From assembly GCF_000364705.1 (NCBI RefSeq), contig NZ_AQOH01000226.1:1-61302 (forward strand): DNA of 61,302 bases. The letters are read 5' to 3'. The position numbers were made by a program, and so were the translations under genes. The DNA comes from Pseudomonas fuscovaginae SE-1 (GTDB lineage Bacteria; Pseudomonadota; Gammaproteobacteria; Pseudomonadales; Pseudomonadaceae). Positions 18,784 through 27,745 of this stretch are shown piece by piece (the stretch's first letter is position 1; each line of letters starts with the position of its first letter). The notes under the pieces were generated by a model. It had not been told where the DNA came from. It made no database searches and worked only from the letters and a program-made list of their open reading frames with translations.

Positions 18784-20323
18784 GGGTTGCATTCCCTTGC
18801 AATGTGGAGAAAACGGTGGCGATGTCGGCGCGTTTCGGGCGGCCGGTCACGGTGTAGAGTTGTTCGAGCAGCGGATCGTCCTTGGTCAGCAGCCACAGGC
18901 GGCTGGGCCGCTCGATATCGGAGAAGCGGCGGCCCGACCAGCGGGCCAGTTCGGTGCGGTCCGGCAGCGACTCGACGCAGAGCAAGGCCACCAGGCCCTG
19001 CCCTTCGTCGAAAAACACCGCGGCGTCGCGTACCCCCGGATACTCGCGGTATTCCAGCTCGACCTGCTCCGGGCTGACATTGCGGCCATTGGGCAGGCAG
19101 ATCACATTCTTCTTGCGCCCATGGACGTACAGATAGCCATCGGCATCCAACGAGCCCAGGTCGCCGGTATCCATCCAGCCGTCCTCGGACATCGAGCAGG
19201 CACTGGGGTCCAGCCCCGAGTAACCGCTGAACAGCGAACTGCTCCTGACCTCGATGGTCTGGTCGGCGCCGATGCGCACCTGAACATGCGCCAGCGGCTT
19301 GCCGACGCTGCCCAGGCGCTGGTGCAAGGCCGTGTTCATGCTCACCACCGAGGCGTTCTCGGAGAGCCCGTAACCCTGGAACACCGGGATCCCGTCCTCG
19401 GCCAGGGCCTTGAGGATGTCGACGCTGACCGCCGCCCCGCCACAAGTGATGTGCACGCCCGAATGCAGGTAGCGCGACAGCCGCTCACCCGGCTCGTCGC
19501 CCCGGGCCAATTGTTCGTAGAAGCGGTTGAGCATCACCGGGGGCACCGTCATCGCCGTCGGCTCGATCCGCAGCAGCCAGTCGATCAACCGTTGTGGCGA
19601 GGCCCCCGGCTCACCCAGCAGAGGCTCTTCTTCCGGCAGGAAAAACACCGTACCGCCCGCGAGCAGCGGCAGGTATGCAGCGGTGACCTGTTCAAGCAGC
19701 AGACTCAATGGCACCAGCGACAGATAGCGACGGTGGGCATCGACGGGCATGCCCTGGCGCAGCGAAGCCAGCACGGCTCCCACCGCCGCGGTGCTCAGGC
19801 GCACGCCCTTGGGCCGGCTGGTGGTTCCCGAGGTATGGATGATCTTGCAGATCCATTCGCCATCGTCCGCCCCCGCCAGCAGGGGTTGCTCGATGGCAGG
19901 CCGCTCGATCAGGCGCAGGCGTTCCTCGGGAAAGTCCAGCAGCCAACGCTCGCTCAGGGTACGCAACCCCGCATGATCGACCAGAAAGCCATCACAGCGC
20001 GTGGCCAGGTGTTCGGCCTGGGACTGGCTGAAAGCCAATGGCAAGGGCAATGCGGTGATCCCGGCGAACAGGCACGCCAGGTCGGCCACCAGCCAGTCAC
20101 TACTGTTACGCGTCGCAATCCCCAGCACCACGCGCTCGCCAGCGGTGCCGGCAGTGAAGCGCCGTTGCAGCTCGGCGGCCAGGTTCAGGGCGCGATGCTC
20201 CAACTCGCCATACGTGAGGGTAACGCCCTGTTCCGGGCCGTCCGCCGCACAATCGACCGCGCAGAGGGCCTCGCGGTTGACCTGCAAGGCCCGCCGCAGC
20301 TCGGCAATGAAGGTGGCGCTCAT
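18758..20323 (-). CDS. AMP-binding ligase (acyl- or amino-acid-activating enzyme)
   Basis: This 521-aa adenylate-forming enzyme of the ANL superfamily has the P-loop-like motif IHTSGTTSRPKG (about residue 160), the A5 motif QGYGLSENAS, the A7 motif SEDGWMDTGDLG, the hinge HGRKKNVI and a C-terminal lysine in TGRPKRADI. It should activate a carboxylic acid as an AMP ester and pass it to CoA, an amine or another acceptor. No carrier-protein domain or gene is nearby. The start ATG at 20323 overlaps the upstream gene stop (ATGA), so the two products are probably made together. Confidence 0.85.
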   Translation of the reverse strand: MSATFIAELRRALQVNREALCAVDCAADGPEQGVTLTYGELEHRALNLAAELQRRFTAGTAGERVVLGIATRNSSDWLVADLACLFAGITALPLPLAFSQSQAEHLATRCDGFLVDHAGLRTLSERWLLDFPEERLRLIERPAIEQPLLAGADDGEWICKIIHTSGTTSRPKGVRLSTAAVGAVLASLRQGMPVDAHRRYLSLVPLSLLLEQVTAAYLPLLAGGTVFFLPEEEPLLGEPGASPQRLIDWLLRIEPTAMTVPPVMLNRFYEQLARGDEPGERLSRYLHSGVHITCGGAAVSVDILKALAEDGIPVFQGYGLSENASVVSMNTALHQRLGSVGKPLAHVQVRIGADQTIEVRSSSLFSGYSGLDPSACSMSEDGWMDTGDLGSLDADGYLYVHGRKKNVICLPNGRNVSPEQVELEYREYPGVRDAAVFFDEGQGLVALLCVESLPDRTELARWSGRRFSDIERPSRLWLLTKDDPLLEQLYTVTGRPKRADIATVFSTLQGNATHELACLSL

Positions 20324-20937
20324 GGCTGCGCCCTCGCCGGCAGGTCGGTGGGCAACTGGCTGAACAGCGTGTTGAGGGTCAAGGCGGCGAAGCGCGAGCG
20401 TTGTGGGTCGACGCGAATGAAACCGGTGACCGGCTGCTTCGAGTAGTAGCTGCCCCAGCTCTTGCCGTCGTCGTTGACCAGACGATCCGGATCGGCGGCC
20501 AGCAGCGGCTCGAACACGATCTGGCAGCTCTCCATCATTTCCCGTACCCGCGGCGTGACCGTGCACAACAGGTAATGGGCGCCCATGCACCAGGCCAGCA
20601 GCGGGATCATGTTGACCATGATGATGCCCGCGGTCAGATGATGGGAAATCAGGTTGCCAATTTCGGCGATGTTCGCGCGATCGATGGTTTTCTCGAAACG
20701 ACGTGACAGAATCGCCTCGATCGGCTCCGACAGGTATTGCTCGGAGAACAGCGTCCGATGATCGGCAAAAGTTATACCGGCGCAAGAGAGAATCTGCTCA
20801 TCGGCATCCTGCGTCAGAGCAAAGTACTGCGGATTGGGTTCCACACTGGCCTTATAAGAGCTTCGAAATTTTTCTTTCACAACTTCCGTCGCCTGTATCC
20901 ACAAAGGCGTCTGACTTTCCGTGACACGTACCAACAT
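20320..20937 (-). CDS. Thermostable-hemolysin family protein (GNAT-like fold)
   Basis: This 205-aa protein resembles the T_hemolysin family named after the Vibrio delta-VPH protein. Features are RANIAEIGNLISHH, the central hydrophobic strand GAHYLLCTVTPRVREMM, and the C-terminal AADPDRL followed by KSWGSYYSKQP. The family is related to N-acyltransferases, so an acyl- or aminoacyl-transfer role beside an adenylating enzyme is more attractive than haemolysis. It has no signal peptide. The start ATG at 20937 has a very strong GGAGGAGG site. It is the first gene of the operon and divergent from a LysR gene. Confidence 0.75.
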   Translation of the reverse strand: MLVRVTESQTPLWIQATEVVKEKFRSSYKASVEPNPQYFALTQDADEQILSCAGITFADHRTLFSEQYLSEPIEAILSRRFEKTIDRANIAEIGNLISHHLTAGIIMVNMIPLLAWCMGAHYLLCTVTPRVREMMESCQIVFEPLLAADPDRLVNDDGKSWGSYYSKQPVTGFIRVDPQRSRFAALTLNTLFSQLPTDLPARAQP

Positions 20938-21116
20938 TTCGTCCTCCTCCGTCCCTGTGCAGGGGTAATCAAAATGTGAGACGCGAATATATGGAGGAGG
21001 CTTCGCCGAGGCTATTTAAAAAATAAATTGTATCCGCTAATATACAAATAGAATGAATCACTGGAAATGTGACAAAAAAGCTAGCACCAATGGATTTTCA
21101 TCGAGACGGATCTCTT
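20938..21116. promoter_or_regulatory. AT-rich divergent promoter region of the six-gene operon and its LysR gene
   Basis: The 180 bp between the two start codons contains a markedly AT-rich block (about 21013-21063) in an otherwise GC-rich window, as expected for a LysR-type divergent promoter. I cannot place the -10 and -35 boxes or the T-N11-A operator with confidence. Confidence 0.5.
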
Positions 21117-22037
21117 ATGCTCAATAGCAATCTGCTTAGAAAGCTGGACATGCAGGACCTGGTGGTATTTGTCGCGATATATGAACAGAGCAGCGTTACC
21201 GAGGTATCCGAAACCCTTTGCGTCAGCCAGTCCACCGTCAGCTACTGCCTGAAAAAGCTGCGTACCAGCTTCGAGGACGAGCTGTTCATCCATACCCGCA
21301 ATGCCATGTGGCCAACCAGCAAGGCCACCAGCATGTACAGCCATGTCACCAACATCATCAGAAGCATCAACCTCTGTCATTCGGAAACCAAGCCATTCGA
21401 TCCGGCAAAGAAAGAGATAACCTTCAATATCTGCGCCCCCGAATATTTCGAACTATTGATACTTCCGACACTTTTGAAGAACTTCATAAAAAGCAGTTTC
21501 CCGGTCATCATAAACGTTCACAAGTTCAACAAGGACATTCCCGCGGAAAAACTTTCAGACGGCCGCCTCGACCTGGTCATTTGTTCCGGACCAAACTTCC
21601 ATCGCGACGCCAGGAACTTCAAATCAAAAGTACTACTCGACGATGACCTGGTCTGCGTCGTCGACAAAAACTTCAAACCCGCCGGAAACAAGTTCAACAT
21701 GGAGAGTTTTGTTTCCCGCCAGCATGTATTTCCCACTCCATGGATATCGGATACCAACATGGTCGATGGTTGGCTGGGCAAACAAGGCTATACCCGACAG
21801 ATAGTCGCCCGTTCCAACAGTTATGTTGCGGCACTGGAAATGATCAACGGGACGGATCTGGTCCTGACCCTGCCCCGGCGCATCCAGATGCTCATCTGCG
21901 ACGAGACGAAATTCGCCTTCTGCAAGCCGCCGGTGGGCCTGCCCAGCTTCACCATGGACATGCTCTGGGACCGCAAGAGCGGCCAGAACAGCGCCAGTGC
22001 CTGGCTGCGCGAGCAGATCGCCAAGGTCTGTACCTGA
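21117..22037 (+). CDS. LysR-family regulator, probable controller of the divergent operon
   Basis: This 306-aa LysR protein has an N-terminal winged helix (LRKLDMQDLVVFVAIYEQ, VTEVSETLCVSQSTVSYCLK, FEDELFIHTRN) and a LysR substrate-binding domain. Its lower GC, especially at 21400-21760 (codons such as AAA, ATA and AAC), sets it apart from its neighbours and suggests horizontal acquisition of the operon. The start is uncertain: the ATG at 21117 is chosen on length, but a GTG at 21069 and an ATG at 21090 are in frame. Its position next to the six-gene operon makes it the obvious regulator. Confidence 0.8.
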   Translation: MLNSNLLRKLDMQDLVVFVAIYEQSSVTEVSETLCVSQSTVSYCLKKLRTSFEDELFIHTRNAMWPTSKATSMYSHVTNIIRSINLCHSETKPFDPAKKEITFNICAPEYFELLILPTLLKNFIKSSFPVIINVHKFNKDIPAEKLSDGRLDLVICSGPNFHRDARNFKSKVLLDDDLVCVVDKNFKPAGNKFNMESFVSRQHVFPTPWISDTNMVDGWLGKQGYTRQIVARSNSYVAALEMINGTDLVLTLPRRIQMLICDETKFAFCKPPVGLPSFTMDMLWDRKSGQNSASAWLREQIAKVCT

Positions 22038-22704
22038 ACATCCCGTCCCACTTCGGACCAGTGCCCTTGCCCGGCACCGGTCCCGCTTCGCTGGAGTTGC
22101 ACACATGAGTACGATTGATTAGCAACAGCATATGTACTTTTAAGCAACAGCGAGTATTAGTTGAAAAACGTCGGACAATCTATCCATTACGATACCCAAC
22201 CACACCGAAACGCGACATCACTGTGCACGGCGCCGGAAGATCGCCTTTTAAGCCTCTTGCGTCGGGTTCGAATCACCTGCCCTTTTTCAAATAGGTTTTC
22301 CCCGGTGAACAGGCGATCTCGGCAGTATATTGACGCCACAGCCTTGTTAATAATCCTCGGCAAATACTGCCCGCCCTTGTTGGCCAAATCGTAGGACAAC
22401 CGTACTCCGATACGGCAGGTTCAATAAGCCTGAACGGACCGGCCTCAGTCCTTCGACCAGCGCTGGGGGGAGGAAACCGTTCCTTTGAACGCAACACGCG
22501 AAGTATTTTCTTACACTCACCGGAGAATGAACTGACTATCTCGGCTGGGGGCAGGGTCAATTATGTGATCAGGCTTGTTGTCCAGGGGTAGAACGCCCCT
22601 TTAGTGGCTTCAATCTTCGAGGCCAGGATATGAACGACGTGCTGACACCCCGTGCACGCGTCACCAGAAGGACCAGGAGCCATCGCCAGGGCCTGGGAGG
22701 CGAT
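22038..22704. other. Intergenic region without a supported gene
   Basis: About 670 bases separate the LysR gene from the coiled-coil gene. Short open frames occur (for example 22161-22394) but lack ribosome-binding sites and recognisable motifs. A small hairpin AGGGG-TAGAACG-CCCCT lies at 22584-22600 without a following T-run. The lower GC at the left end continues that of the LysR gene. I see no RNA gene. Confidence 0.4.
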
Positions 22705-23151
22705 ATGCAAAATCCCGCATCAAGATCCGCCCTGATTCGTGTCGAGAAGCAGATGAATCAGAAGATTGCCGACCTGGGCCAGAGCCTGCGAGCCTCGATC
22801 AGGGAGCTGCAAGGCTCGGTCAGACAGCAAGGTGAGCAGATAGCCACCTTGGCCAAGGCCGTTTCCGTGCAGGGGGGCGAGCTTCGAGCGGAAATCAGGG
22901 AGCAAGGCAGTGAATTCCGGCTTGCGATGGAAAGACAAGGCCACGAATTGCGTGGAGAGATGGAAAAGCAGGGGCATGAGCTGCGAGCAGCGGTCAAGGA
23001 TCAGGGCTTCATGCTGAAGACATCGATCATCGAACTGAAAATGGATACCGAATCCAGGTTCAAACTGGTGTACTGGCAGCTAGGCATTATCTTTGCGGTT
23101 CTGATGCTGCCGCTGGGGCGGCTCGCCTTCGACATGATTTTTGGCAAATAG
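22705..23151 (+). CDS. Coiled-coil protein with 11-residue repeats and a C-terminal membrane helix
   Basis: This is a 148-aa protein of unknown function. Residues 54-108 form five consecutive 11-residue repeats in which a QG pair recurs at 56, 67, 78, 89 and 100 (pattern x-x-QG-x-E-L/F-R-x-x-x), a hendecad coiled coil. The C-terminus is a single membrane helix (about 124-141, LVYWQLGIIFAVLML) with a short tail. The start is the ATG at 22705 because GGGAGG lies 4 bases before it; an ATG at 22630 would add 25 basic residues. The layout resembles DUF1640/CCDC90-type membrane-anchored coiled coils. Confidence 0.7.
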   Translation: MQNPASRSALIRVEKQMNQKIADLGQSLRASIRELQGSVRQQGEQIATLAKAVSVQGGELRAEIREQGSEFRLAMERQGHELRGEMEKQGHELRAAVKDQGFMLKTSIIELKMDTESRFKLVYWQLGIIFAVLMLPLGRLAFDMIFGK

Positions 23152-23223
23152 CGCTTCAACCTGACAACCCGATCCTTGTTGGCTGTCATTTTTCCTGCCT
23201 GCCCGACGGGTGACAGCCGCGAA

Positions 23224-24399
23224 TCAGGATGTACGCGCTTCGCTGCCTGGAGCGGTCCGGTCGATCAGGCGAATGCTGTCACGCCCACCACGCTTGGACT
23301 CGTAGAGTGCCACATCACTATGTTCGATCAGCGCCGCCAGGCTGCTGGGCGGCTGGTCGAACAGATTGGCGCCGATGCTGAGGGTCACCGCCTGCGGCGT
23401 GTCGAACGTCCGGCGAACAGCCTGGTGAAACTGGTCACGCAGCGTGCTGCCCAGGCTCACGACCTGCTCGTTCGACGTGCCGCACAGCAGGATGATGAAC
23501 TCGTCCCCCCCCAACCGGGCAGCCAGCGCCCCTTCGGGCAACACGGAACGGATCATCTCGCTCAATGTCACGAGCAGGCGGTCGCCGGCAGTATGCCCAT
23601 AGAGGTCGTTGATCAGCTTGAAGTTGTCGACATCGATCAGCAGCAATGCCCCCGGCCGGGCACCCGAGACCTCTTCAAGCAGGCGCGGCGCACGCACTTC
23701 GAGGGCGCGGCGGTTGTACAAGGCGGTCAATGGATCGCGAGCCGCGAGCCGGGCAATGCGTTTCTCCCGGCGATAGCGTTCGGTGCCGGTCATCGACAGG
23801 GCAATCAGCATGATTGCCATCGCCCCCTCGACCAGCGAGATCTGGATGATCTCGCCACGAAATGCGGCGAGGTCGATCAAGGTCCCGGGGATGATCGTCG
23901 ACAGGGCCTTGACCAGATAGAAAACCCCATGGATCAGCAGCACATAACGCAGCTGCACCGCCCCCACGCTCAACGATTTGCCGTGGGGACGCAGCAGGAA
24001 ACTGGCACGCAAGGTCACCAGGGAAACCATCAGCGAGTTGACCAGCATCATGATCTTCGAGCACGACGGATCATTGGGCAGAAACAGCATGGCGAACCAG
24101 GCCACGACAACCAGGAACCAGTTACGGGAGAGCCGCGTTTCGGTGAATCGCGCAACCCCCATCAGGAAAAGCCAGTGCGCGGTCACCAGCAGGCCGTTGG
24201 CGAACCAGATACCCAGCAGCAGAAAACCGCTCCCACGCAGCAAGGCGAGGCTCGAGCCGATGCTGATCGTTGCGAAGCCCGCACTCCAGAACAGCAGAGA
24301 TGGCTCACGAACGCTGCGCCACTCGACCGCCAGATACAGCGCGGCCGCGGCCGCCAGGGCGATCGTGAGTACCAACAACGTGAGGGGGTCAAGCGACAT
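23224..24399 (-). CDS. Diguanylate cyclase with N-terminal membrane domain
   Basis: This 391-aa protein has six or seven hydrophobic helices (about residues 5-205), a basic linker (RYRREKRIARLAARDPLTALYNRRAL) and a GGDEF domain (about 225-385) with the intact catalytic motif RLGGDEFIILL. It should make cyclic di-GMP from two GTP at the inner membrane. An RxxD inhibitory site is not obvious upstream of GGDEF. The membrane part is not a MHYT or MASE domain I can name, so the input signal is unknown. The neighbours offer no hint. Confidence 0.87.
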   Translation of the reverse strand: MSLDPLTLLVLTIALAAAAALYLAVEWRSVREPSLLFWSAGFATISIGSSLALLRGSGFLLLGIWFANGLLVTAHWLFLMGVARFTETRLSRNWFLVVVAWFAMLFLPNDPSCSKIMMLVNSLMVSLVTLRASFLLRPHGKSLSVGAVQLRYVLLIHGVFYLVKALSTIIPGTLIDLAAFRGEIIQISLVEGAMAIMLIALSMTGTERYRREKRIARLAARDPLTALYNRRALEVRAPRLLEEVSGARPGALLLIDVDNFKLINDLYGHTAGDRLLVTLSEMIRSVLPEGALAARLGGDEFIILLCGTSNEQVVSLGSTLRDQFHQAVRRTFDTPQAVTLSIGANLFDQPPSSLAALIEHSDVALYESKRGGRDSIRLIDRTAPGSEARTS

Positions 24400-24507
24400 A
24401 TACGGGCTAGCCTTTCTGACTTACGGGACAAAAGTGTCAATCATAATGCTTTTCATTGCAGCCAGCCCTCCCATAGATGGCTTTTTGCCAACTTTCTGAC
24501 GGACAGG

Positions 24508-25848
24508 CTAGATCGGAAAGCCTTCGATGACTTGCCGGACCCGCGCCAATACCGCTGGCAACTGTGCCGAGGGCACCGAACCCAGCCCCAGACGCAAAGC
24601 ATGCGGCGCATGCCGGGTACTGGCATAGGCCTCGGCCCTGGAGACGGCAATGCCGTTTTCGGCCAGGGCAGTGGCGATCCGGTCCATGCGCAACTCGTCG
24701 GGCAAACGTAGCCAGAGAAACAACGAGGCCGGATGAGCGACGATCTCCATCCCGGCCAGTACCTCCCGGGCGAGGACCTGCCGACGGCGGGCCTCACCAC
24801 GCAACCAGCTTTCCTGGCGGGCGGCGGTGCCATCGGCGATCCAACGGGTGGCCATGGCGGTGACCACACTCGGCATGCTCCAGGAACTGGCACGAATCAC
24901 TTCCTTCACCCGACCGGCGAAAGCCGCGGGCACTACCACGAAACCGAAACGCAGCCCGCTGGCCAGGCTCTTGGACAGGCTGGAGACATACAGGGTGCGC
25001 TCCGGGGCCAAGGTCACCAGCGCCGGCGGCGCCTCTTCAGCCAGGTAGGCATAGCCGGCGTCCTCGATCAGCAGGCAATCATGCCGACGGGCAATCGCCA
25101 CCAGCCGCTGACGCTGGCGCGCATCCAGCACCCAGCCCAACGGGTTGTGCAGCGTGGGCATGGTGTAGATCGCCCGAATCCGTTGCTGGCGGCACAGACC
25201 ATCGAGAGCGTCCAGGTCCGGTCCGTCGCGCAAACCCGGAACAGGGTGCAGAACCAGCCCGTGGACACCGGCCAGCATCCTGAAGCCGGGATAGGTCAAG
25301 GCATCGACGGCCACCTCGTCATGCGTCCGGAGCAAGGCTCGCACACAAACATCCAGCCCCTGCTGCGCGCCGTTGACCAGGAACACCCGCTCCACGTCGA
25401 CCGTCAGGCCGCGTGCGCTGGCCAGGAAATCACCGACGATGCGCCGCTCATGGCGGCGCCCGCCCGGCGGTTGCTGGTGCAACAACGCCGCCAGGTCGCC
25501 ACTGTTCGCCAGCTCGCGCAGCAGGCTGCGCAATTGTTCCGCCTGGCCCGGCCAGACGGGATGGTTGAACGACAGATCGATCGCACTGGCGCTCAGCCGG
25601 GCCTCATCGCCACTGTCCCATTCACGCTGCTGGGGCCGATCACGCACGAAGGTGCCCCGCCCCGTCTCGCCGACGACCAGCCCCATGGACTTGAGCCGGG
25701 CGTAGACCTTACTGGCCGAAGCGATCGCCATGCCGTGCTGCCTGGCAAGCTGGCGATGGGTGGGCAAGGGGCTACCGGGTGGCAGACGCCCGCTGCGGAT
25801 ATCCGCGACCAGCGTTTCGAATGCCAGGGAAACAGGAGAAACCGCCAT
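24508..25848 (-). CDS. PdxR/MocR-type regulator (GntR winged helix plus aminotransferase domain)
   Basis: This 446-aa protein has an N-terminal GntR-type winged helix (about residues 5-70, SPLPTHRQLARQHGMAIASASKVYARL) followed by a fold-type I aminotransferase-like domain with the PLP lysine in SSLSKSLASGLRFG and the Asp in LIEDAGYAY. MocR regulators bind PLP as an effector. The start is the ATG at 25848, giving the normal family N-terminus; longer readings run into the divergent gene. The divergent thioesterase is the probable target. Confidence 0.84.
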   Translation of the reverse strand: MAVSPVSLAFETLVADIRSGRLPPGSPLPTHRQLARQHGMAIASASKVYARLKSMGLVVGETGRGTFVRDRPQQREWDSGDEARLSASAIDLSFNHPVWPGQAEQLRSLLRELANSGDLAALLHQQPPGGRRHERRIVGDFLASARGLTVDVERVFLVNGAQQGLDVCVRALLRTHDEVAVDALTYPGFRMLAGVHGLVLHPVPGLRDGPDLDALDGLCRQQRIRAIYTMPTLHNPLGWVLDARQRQRLVAIARRHDCLLIEDAGYAYLAEEAPPALVTLAPERTLYVSSLSKSLASGLRFGFVVVPAAFAGRVKEVIRASSWSMPSVVTAMATRWIADGTAARQESWLRGEARRRQVLAREVLAGMEIVAHPASLFLWLRLPDELRMDRIATALAENGIAVSRAEAYASTRHAPHALRLGLGSVPSAQLPAVLARVRQVIEGFPI

Positions 25849-25861
25849 GGAGATGTCCCTA

Positions 25862-25882
25862 GGACAATTTTTTGATTGTTCC
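25862..25882. promoter_or_regulatory. Candidate MocR operator (imperfect palindrome)
   Basis: GGACAAT and ATTGTTCC flank a T-rich centre, forming a near-palindrome located 14 bp upstream of the regulator start and 60 bp upstream of the thioesterase start. It sits in the only AT-rich patch of this divergent region. The assignment is by position and symmetry only. Confidence 0.4.
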
Positions 25883-25941
25883 ATTCTAGGCACACACACT
25901 GCCAATACCCAATCGCTGACATTCATTCGACAGGAGGTTGC

Positions 25942-26427
25942 ATGACCACACCCGTTCCTCCACTCCCGGTACTGGAATACCTGCGGCGCCAGCTCGACGG
26001 CACGTTGGCTGCCGGCGACATCACCCACATGCACTACCCCACGGCGATTTCCCGCCTGCTGGGCTTTCGCCTGGTCGCCATCGGCGAGGCCATGGCTACC
26101 CTGGAACTCGATGCCGATGCGGCGTTGCACGGCAACCAACAGGGCACGGTGCACGGTGGGCTGCTCTGCGAGTTGGCCGACGCGGCCATCGGTACGGCCC
26201 ATTCGACGTTGATGCAACAGACGCAAAGTTTTACCAGCATCGACCTCAAGGCGACCTTCCTGCGTCCGGTCTGGCAGTCGCGGCTGCGCGCCCGTGCCAG
26301 GGCGACTCACCTGGGTCGGACGATCAGTCATTATCTGTGCGAAATCGAACGCGAAGACGGCAAGCTGGTTGCCAGTATCACCAGTGCGGTGATGACGCTG
26401 CGCGACGAACAGGCCAGGGGCCGCTGA
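25942..26427 (+). CDS. PaaI-type hotdog-fold thioesterase
   Basis: This 161-aa hotdog-fold protein of the PaaI/4HBT type has the motif GNQQGTVHGGLLCELADAAIG, containing the HGG signature and the catalytic acidic residue of the following helix. The second half (SIDLKATFLRPVWQSRLRARA) matches the family. It should hydrolyse acyl-CoA thioesters in the cytoplasm; the acyl group is unknown. The ATG at 25942 follows AGGAGG at ideal distance. It is divergent from a MocR regulator and ends 33 bp before the convergent hydrolase. Confidence 0.84.
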   Translation: MTTPVPPLPVLEYLRRQLDGTLAAGDITHMHYPTAISRLLGFRLVAIGEAMATLELDADAALHGNQQGTVHGGLLCELADAAIGTAHSTLMQQTQSFTSIDLKATFLRPVWQSRLRARARATHLGRTISHYLCEIEREDGKLVASITSAVMTLRDEQARGR

Positions 26428-26447
26428 ACGCGCGCAGCTCGGGGATC

Positions 26448-26462
26448 GAGGCCGCTGGCCTC
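26448..26462. terminator. Short hairpin between convergent genes
   Basis: GAGGCC and GGCCTC are separated by three bases and lie between the thioesterase stop and the hydrolase stop (overlapping the latter). There is no T-run, so it is at best a weak or Rho-assisted end signal. Confidence 0.3.
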
Positions 26463-27525
26463 AGAGATGATCCGCGTCGATCACCGCCTTGGCGAAGGCC
26501 TCTGGAGCCTCCTGTGGCAGATTGTGACCGATGCCGCCGCTGATCAGGCGGAACTCGTACTTGCCGGTGAAGCGCCTGGCATAGTCCTCGGGTGCCGGAT
26601 GCGGGGCACCGTTGGCATCGCCCTCCAGAGTGATGGTCGGCACACTGATCGACGGTGCCGTGGCCAGCTTCTGCTCCAGCGCCTCATAGCGTGACTCGCC
26701 CTGGACCAGCCCCAGACGCCAGCGGTAGTTGAACACCGTGATATCGACGTGATCAGGGTTTTCCAGCGCCTTGGCACTGCGGTCGTAGGTGGCATCGTCG
26801 AACGCCCATTTCGGCGAGGCCGTCTGCCAGATCAGCTTGGCGAAGTCATGGGTGTTCTTCTCGTAACCGGCACGGCCGCGGTCGGTGGCGAAGTAGAACT
26901 GATACCACCATTGCAGCTCGGCCTTGGGCGGCAGCGGGTTCTTGCCTGCCGCCTGGTTGCCGATCAGGTAACCGCTGACCGAGACCAGTGCCTTGACACG
27001 CTCCGGCCACAGGGCCGAGACGATGTCCGCCGAACGCGCGCCCCAGTCATAGCCGCCGAGCACGGCCGTCTTGATCTTCAGCGCATCCATGAAATCGATC
27101 ACATCGCTCGCCAACGCTGCGGGCTGACCATTGCGCAAGGTTTTCTCGGACAGGAAATGGGTGTCGCCGTAACCGCGGGCATAGGGCATCAGGACCCGAT
27201 AGCCCTTGGCAGCCAGCAAGGGGGCGACTTCATCGTAGCTATGAATGTCGTACGGCCAGCCGTGCAGCAGGATCACCGCCGGGCCGTTGGCCGGACCGGT
27301 TTCGGCATAGGCCACATCGAGCAGCCCGGCCTTGATGTGCTTGAGCGGGCCAAAAGGCGAAGATGCGGCATGGGAAGTACTGGCACTGCTCGTATCGACC
27401 TGTGCGGCGGCGGCCGTTTGCGTCTGGATCGCCCCGACAATGCCGAACAGGGCGAGAGCGAGCATCGACGAACCGGCCAGGCGGCGGCCCTTGCCATTCT
27501 TGTTGTTGTGCAGTGCCTTCTTCAT
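26461..27525 (-). CDS. Exported alpha/beta hydrolase, epoxide-hydrolase-like
   Basis: This 354-aa alpha/beta hydrolase carries a signal peptide (basic MKKALHNNKNGKGRR, hydrophobic MLALALFGIVGAI, cleavage near TAAAA). The oxyanion motif HGWPYD, nucleophile Asp in GGYDWGAR and C-terminal catalytic His in GIGHNLPQEAP point to an epoxide or haloalkane hydrolase-type enzyme using an Asp nucleophile. The start ATG at 27525 follows GGAGAG. The periplasmic location and substrate are inferred. It converges on the thioesterase gene, with a GAGGCC-GCT-GGCCTC hairpin at the junction. Confidence 0.84.
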   Translation of the reverse strand: MKKALHNNKNGKGRRLAGSSMLALALFGIVGAIQTQTAAAAQVDTSSASTSHAASSPFGPLKHIKAGLLDVAYAETGPANGPAVILLHGWPYDIHSYDEVAPLLAAKGYRVLMPYARGYGDTHFLSEKTLRNGQPAALASDVIDFMDALKIKTAVLGGYDWGARSADIVSALWPERVKALVSVSGYLIGNQAAGKNPLPPKAELQWWYQFYFATDRGRAGYEKNTHDFAKLIWQTASPKWAFDDATYDRSAKALENPDHVDITVFNYRWRLGLVQGESRYEALEQKLATAPSISVPTITLEGDANGAPHPAPEDYARRFTGKYEFRLISGGIGHNLPQEAPEAFAKAVIDADHL

Positions 27526-27745
27526 GGTGATCTCTCCGTTGCCAGCCATTGGTCAGGGGTCTGGATGACGCCCTTCAAACCTTGGAGGCATTTGACCCCC
27601 TTGAGGTATCCGGCCTGTGTCGACTTCCCGGTCGTTGGGAAAGCCTGTGTATCGGACATGGCGCCAGATACACTCTGATACACAGCCGCCTACAAACCGC
27701 CCCGCTCGCGCGGCCCCCGGAAACGCCGCATGCAACACCCGCAAG

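Noticed and set aside
16717..19077. Plus-strand open frame of 786 codons across the oxygenase and aminotransferase genes
   Set aside because: It lies opposite three real overlapping genes and has no domain or start signal.
20320..20937. Secreted haemolysin toxin
   Set aside because: The family name suggests it, but there is no signal peptide, and the gene is coupled to biosynthetic enzymes, so an acyltransferase-like role is preferred.
22161..22394. Possible small gene in the gap after the LysR gene
   Set aside because: No ribosome-binding site, no recognisable motif and no neighbour that suggests translation.
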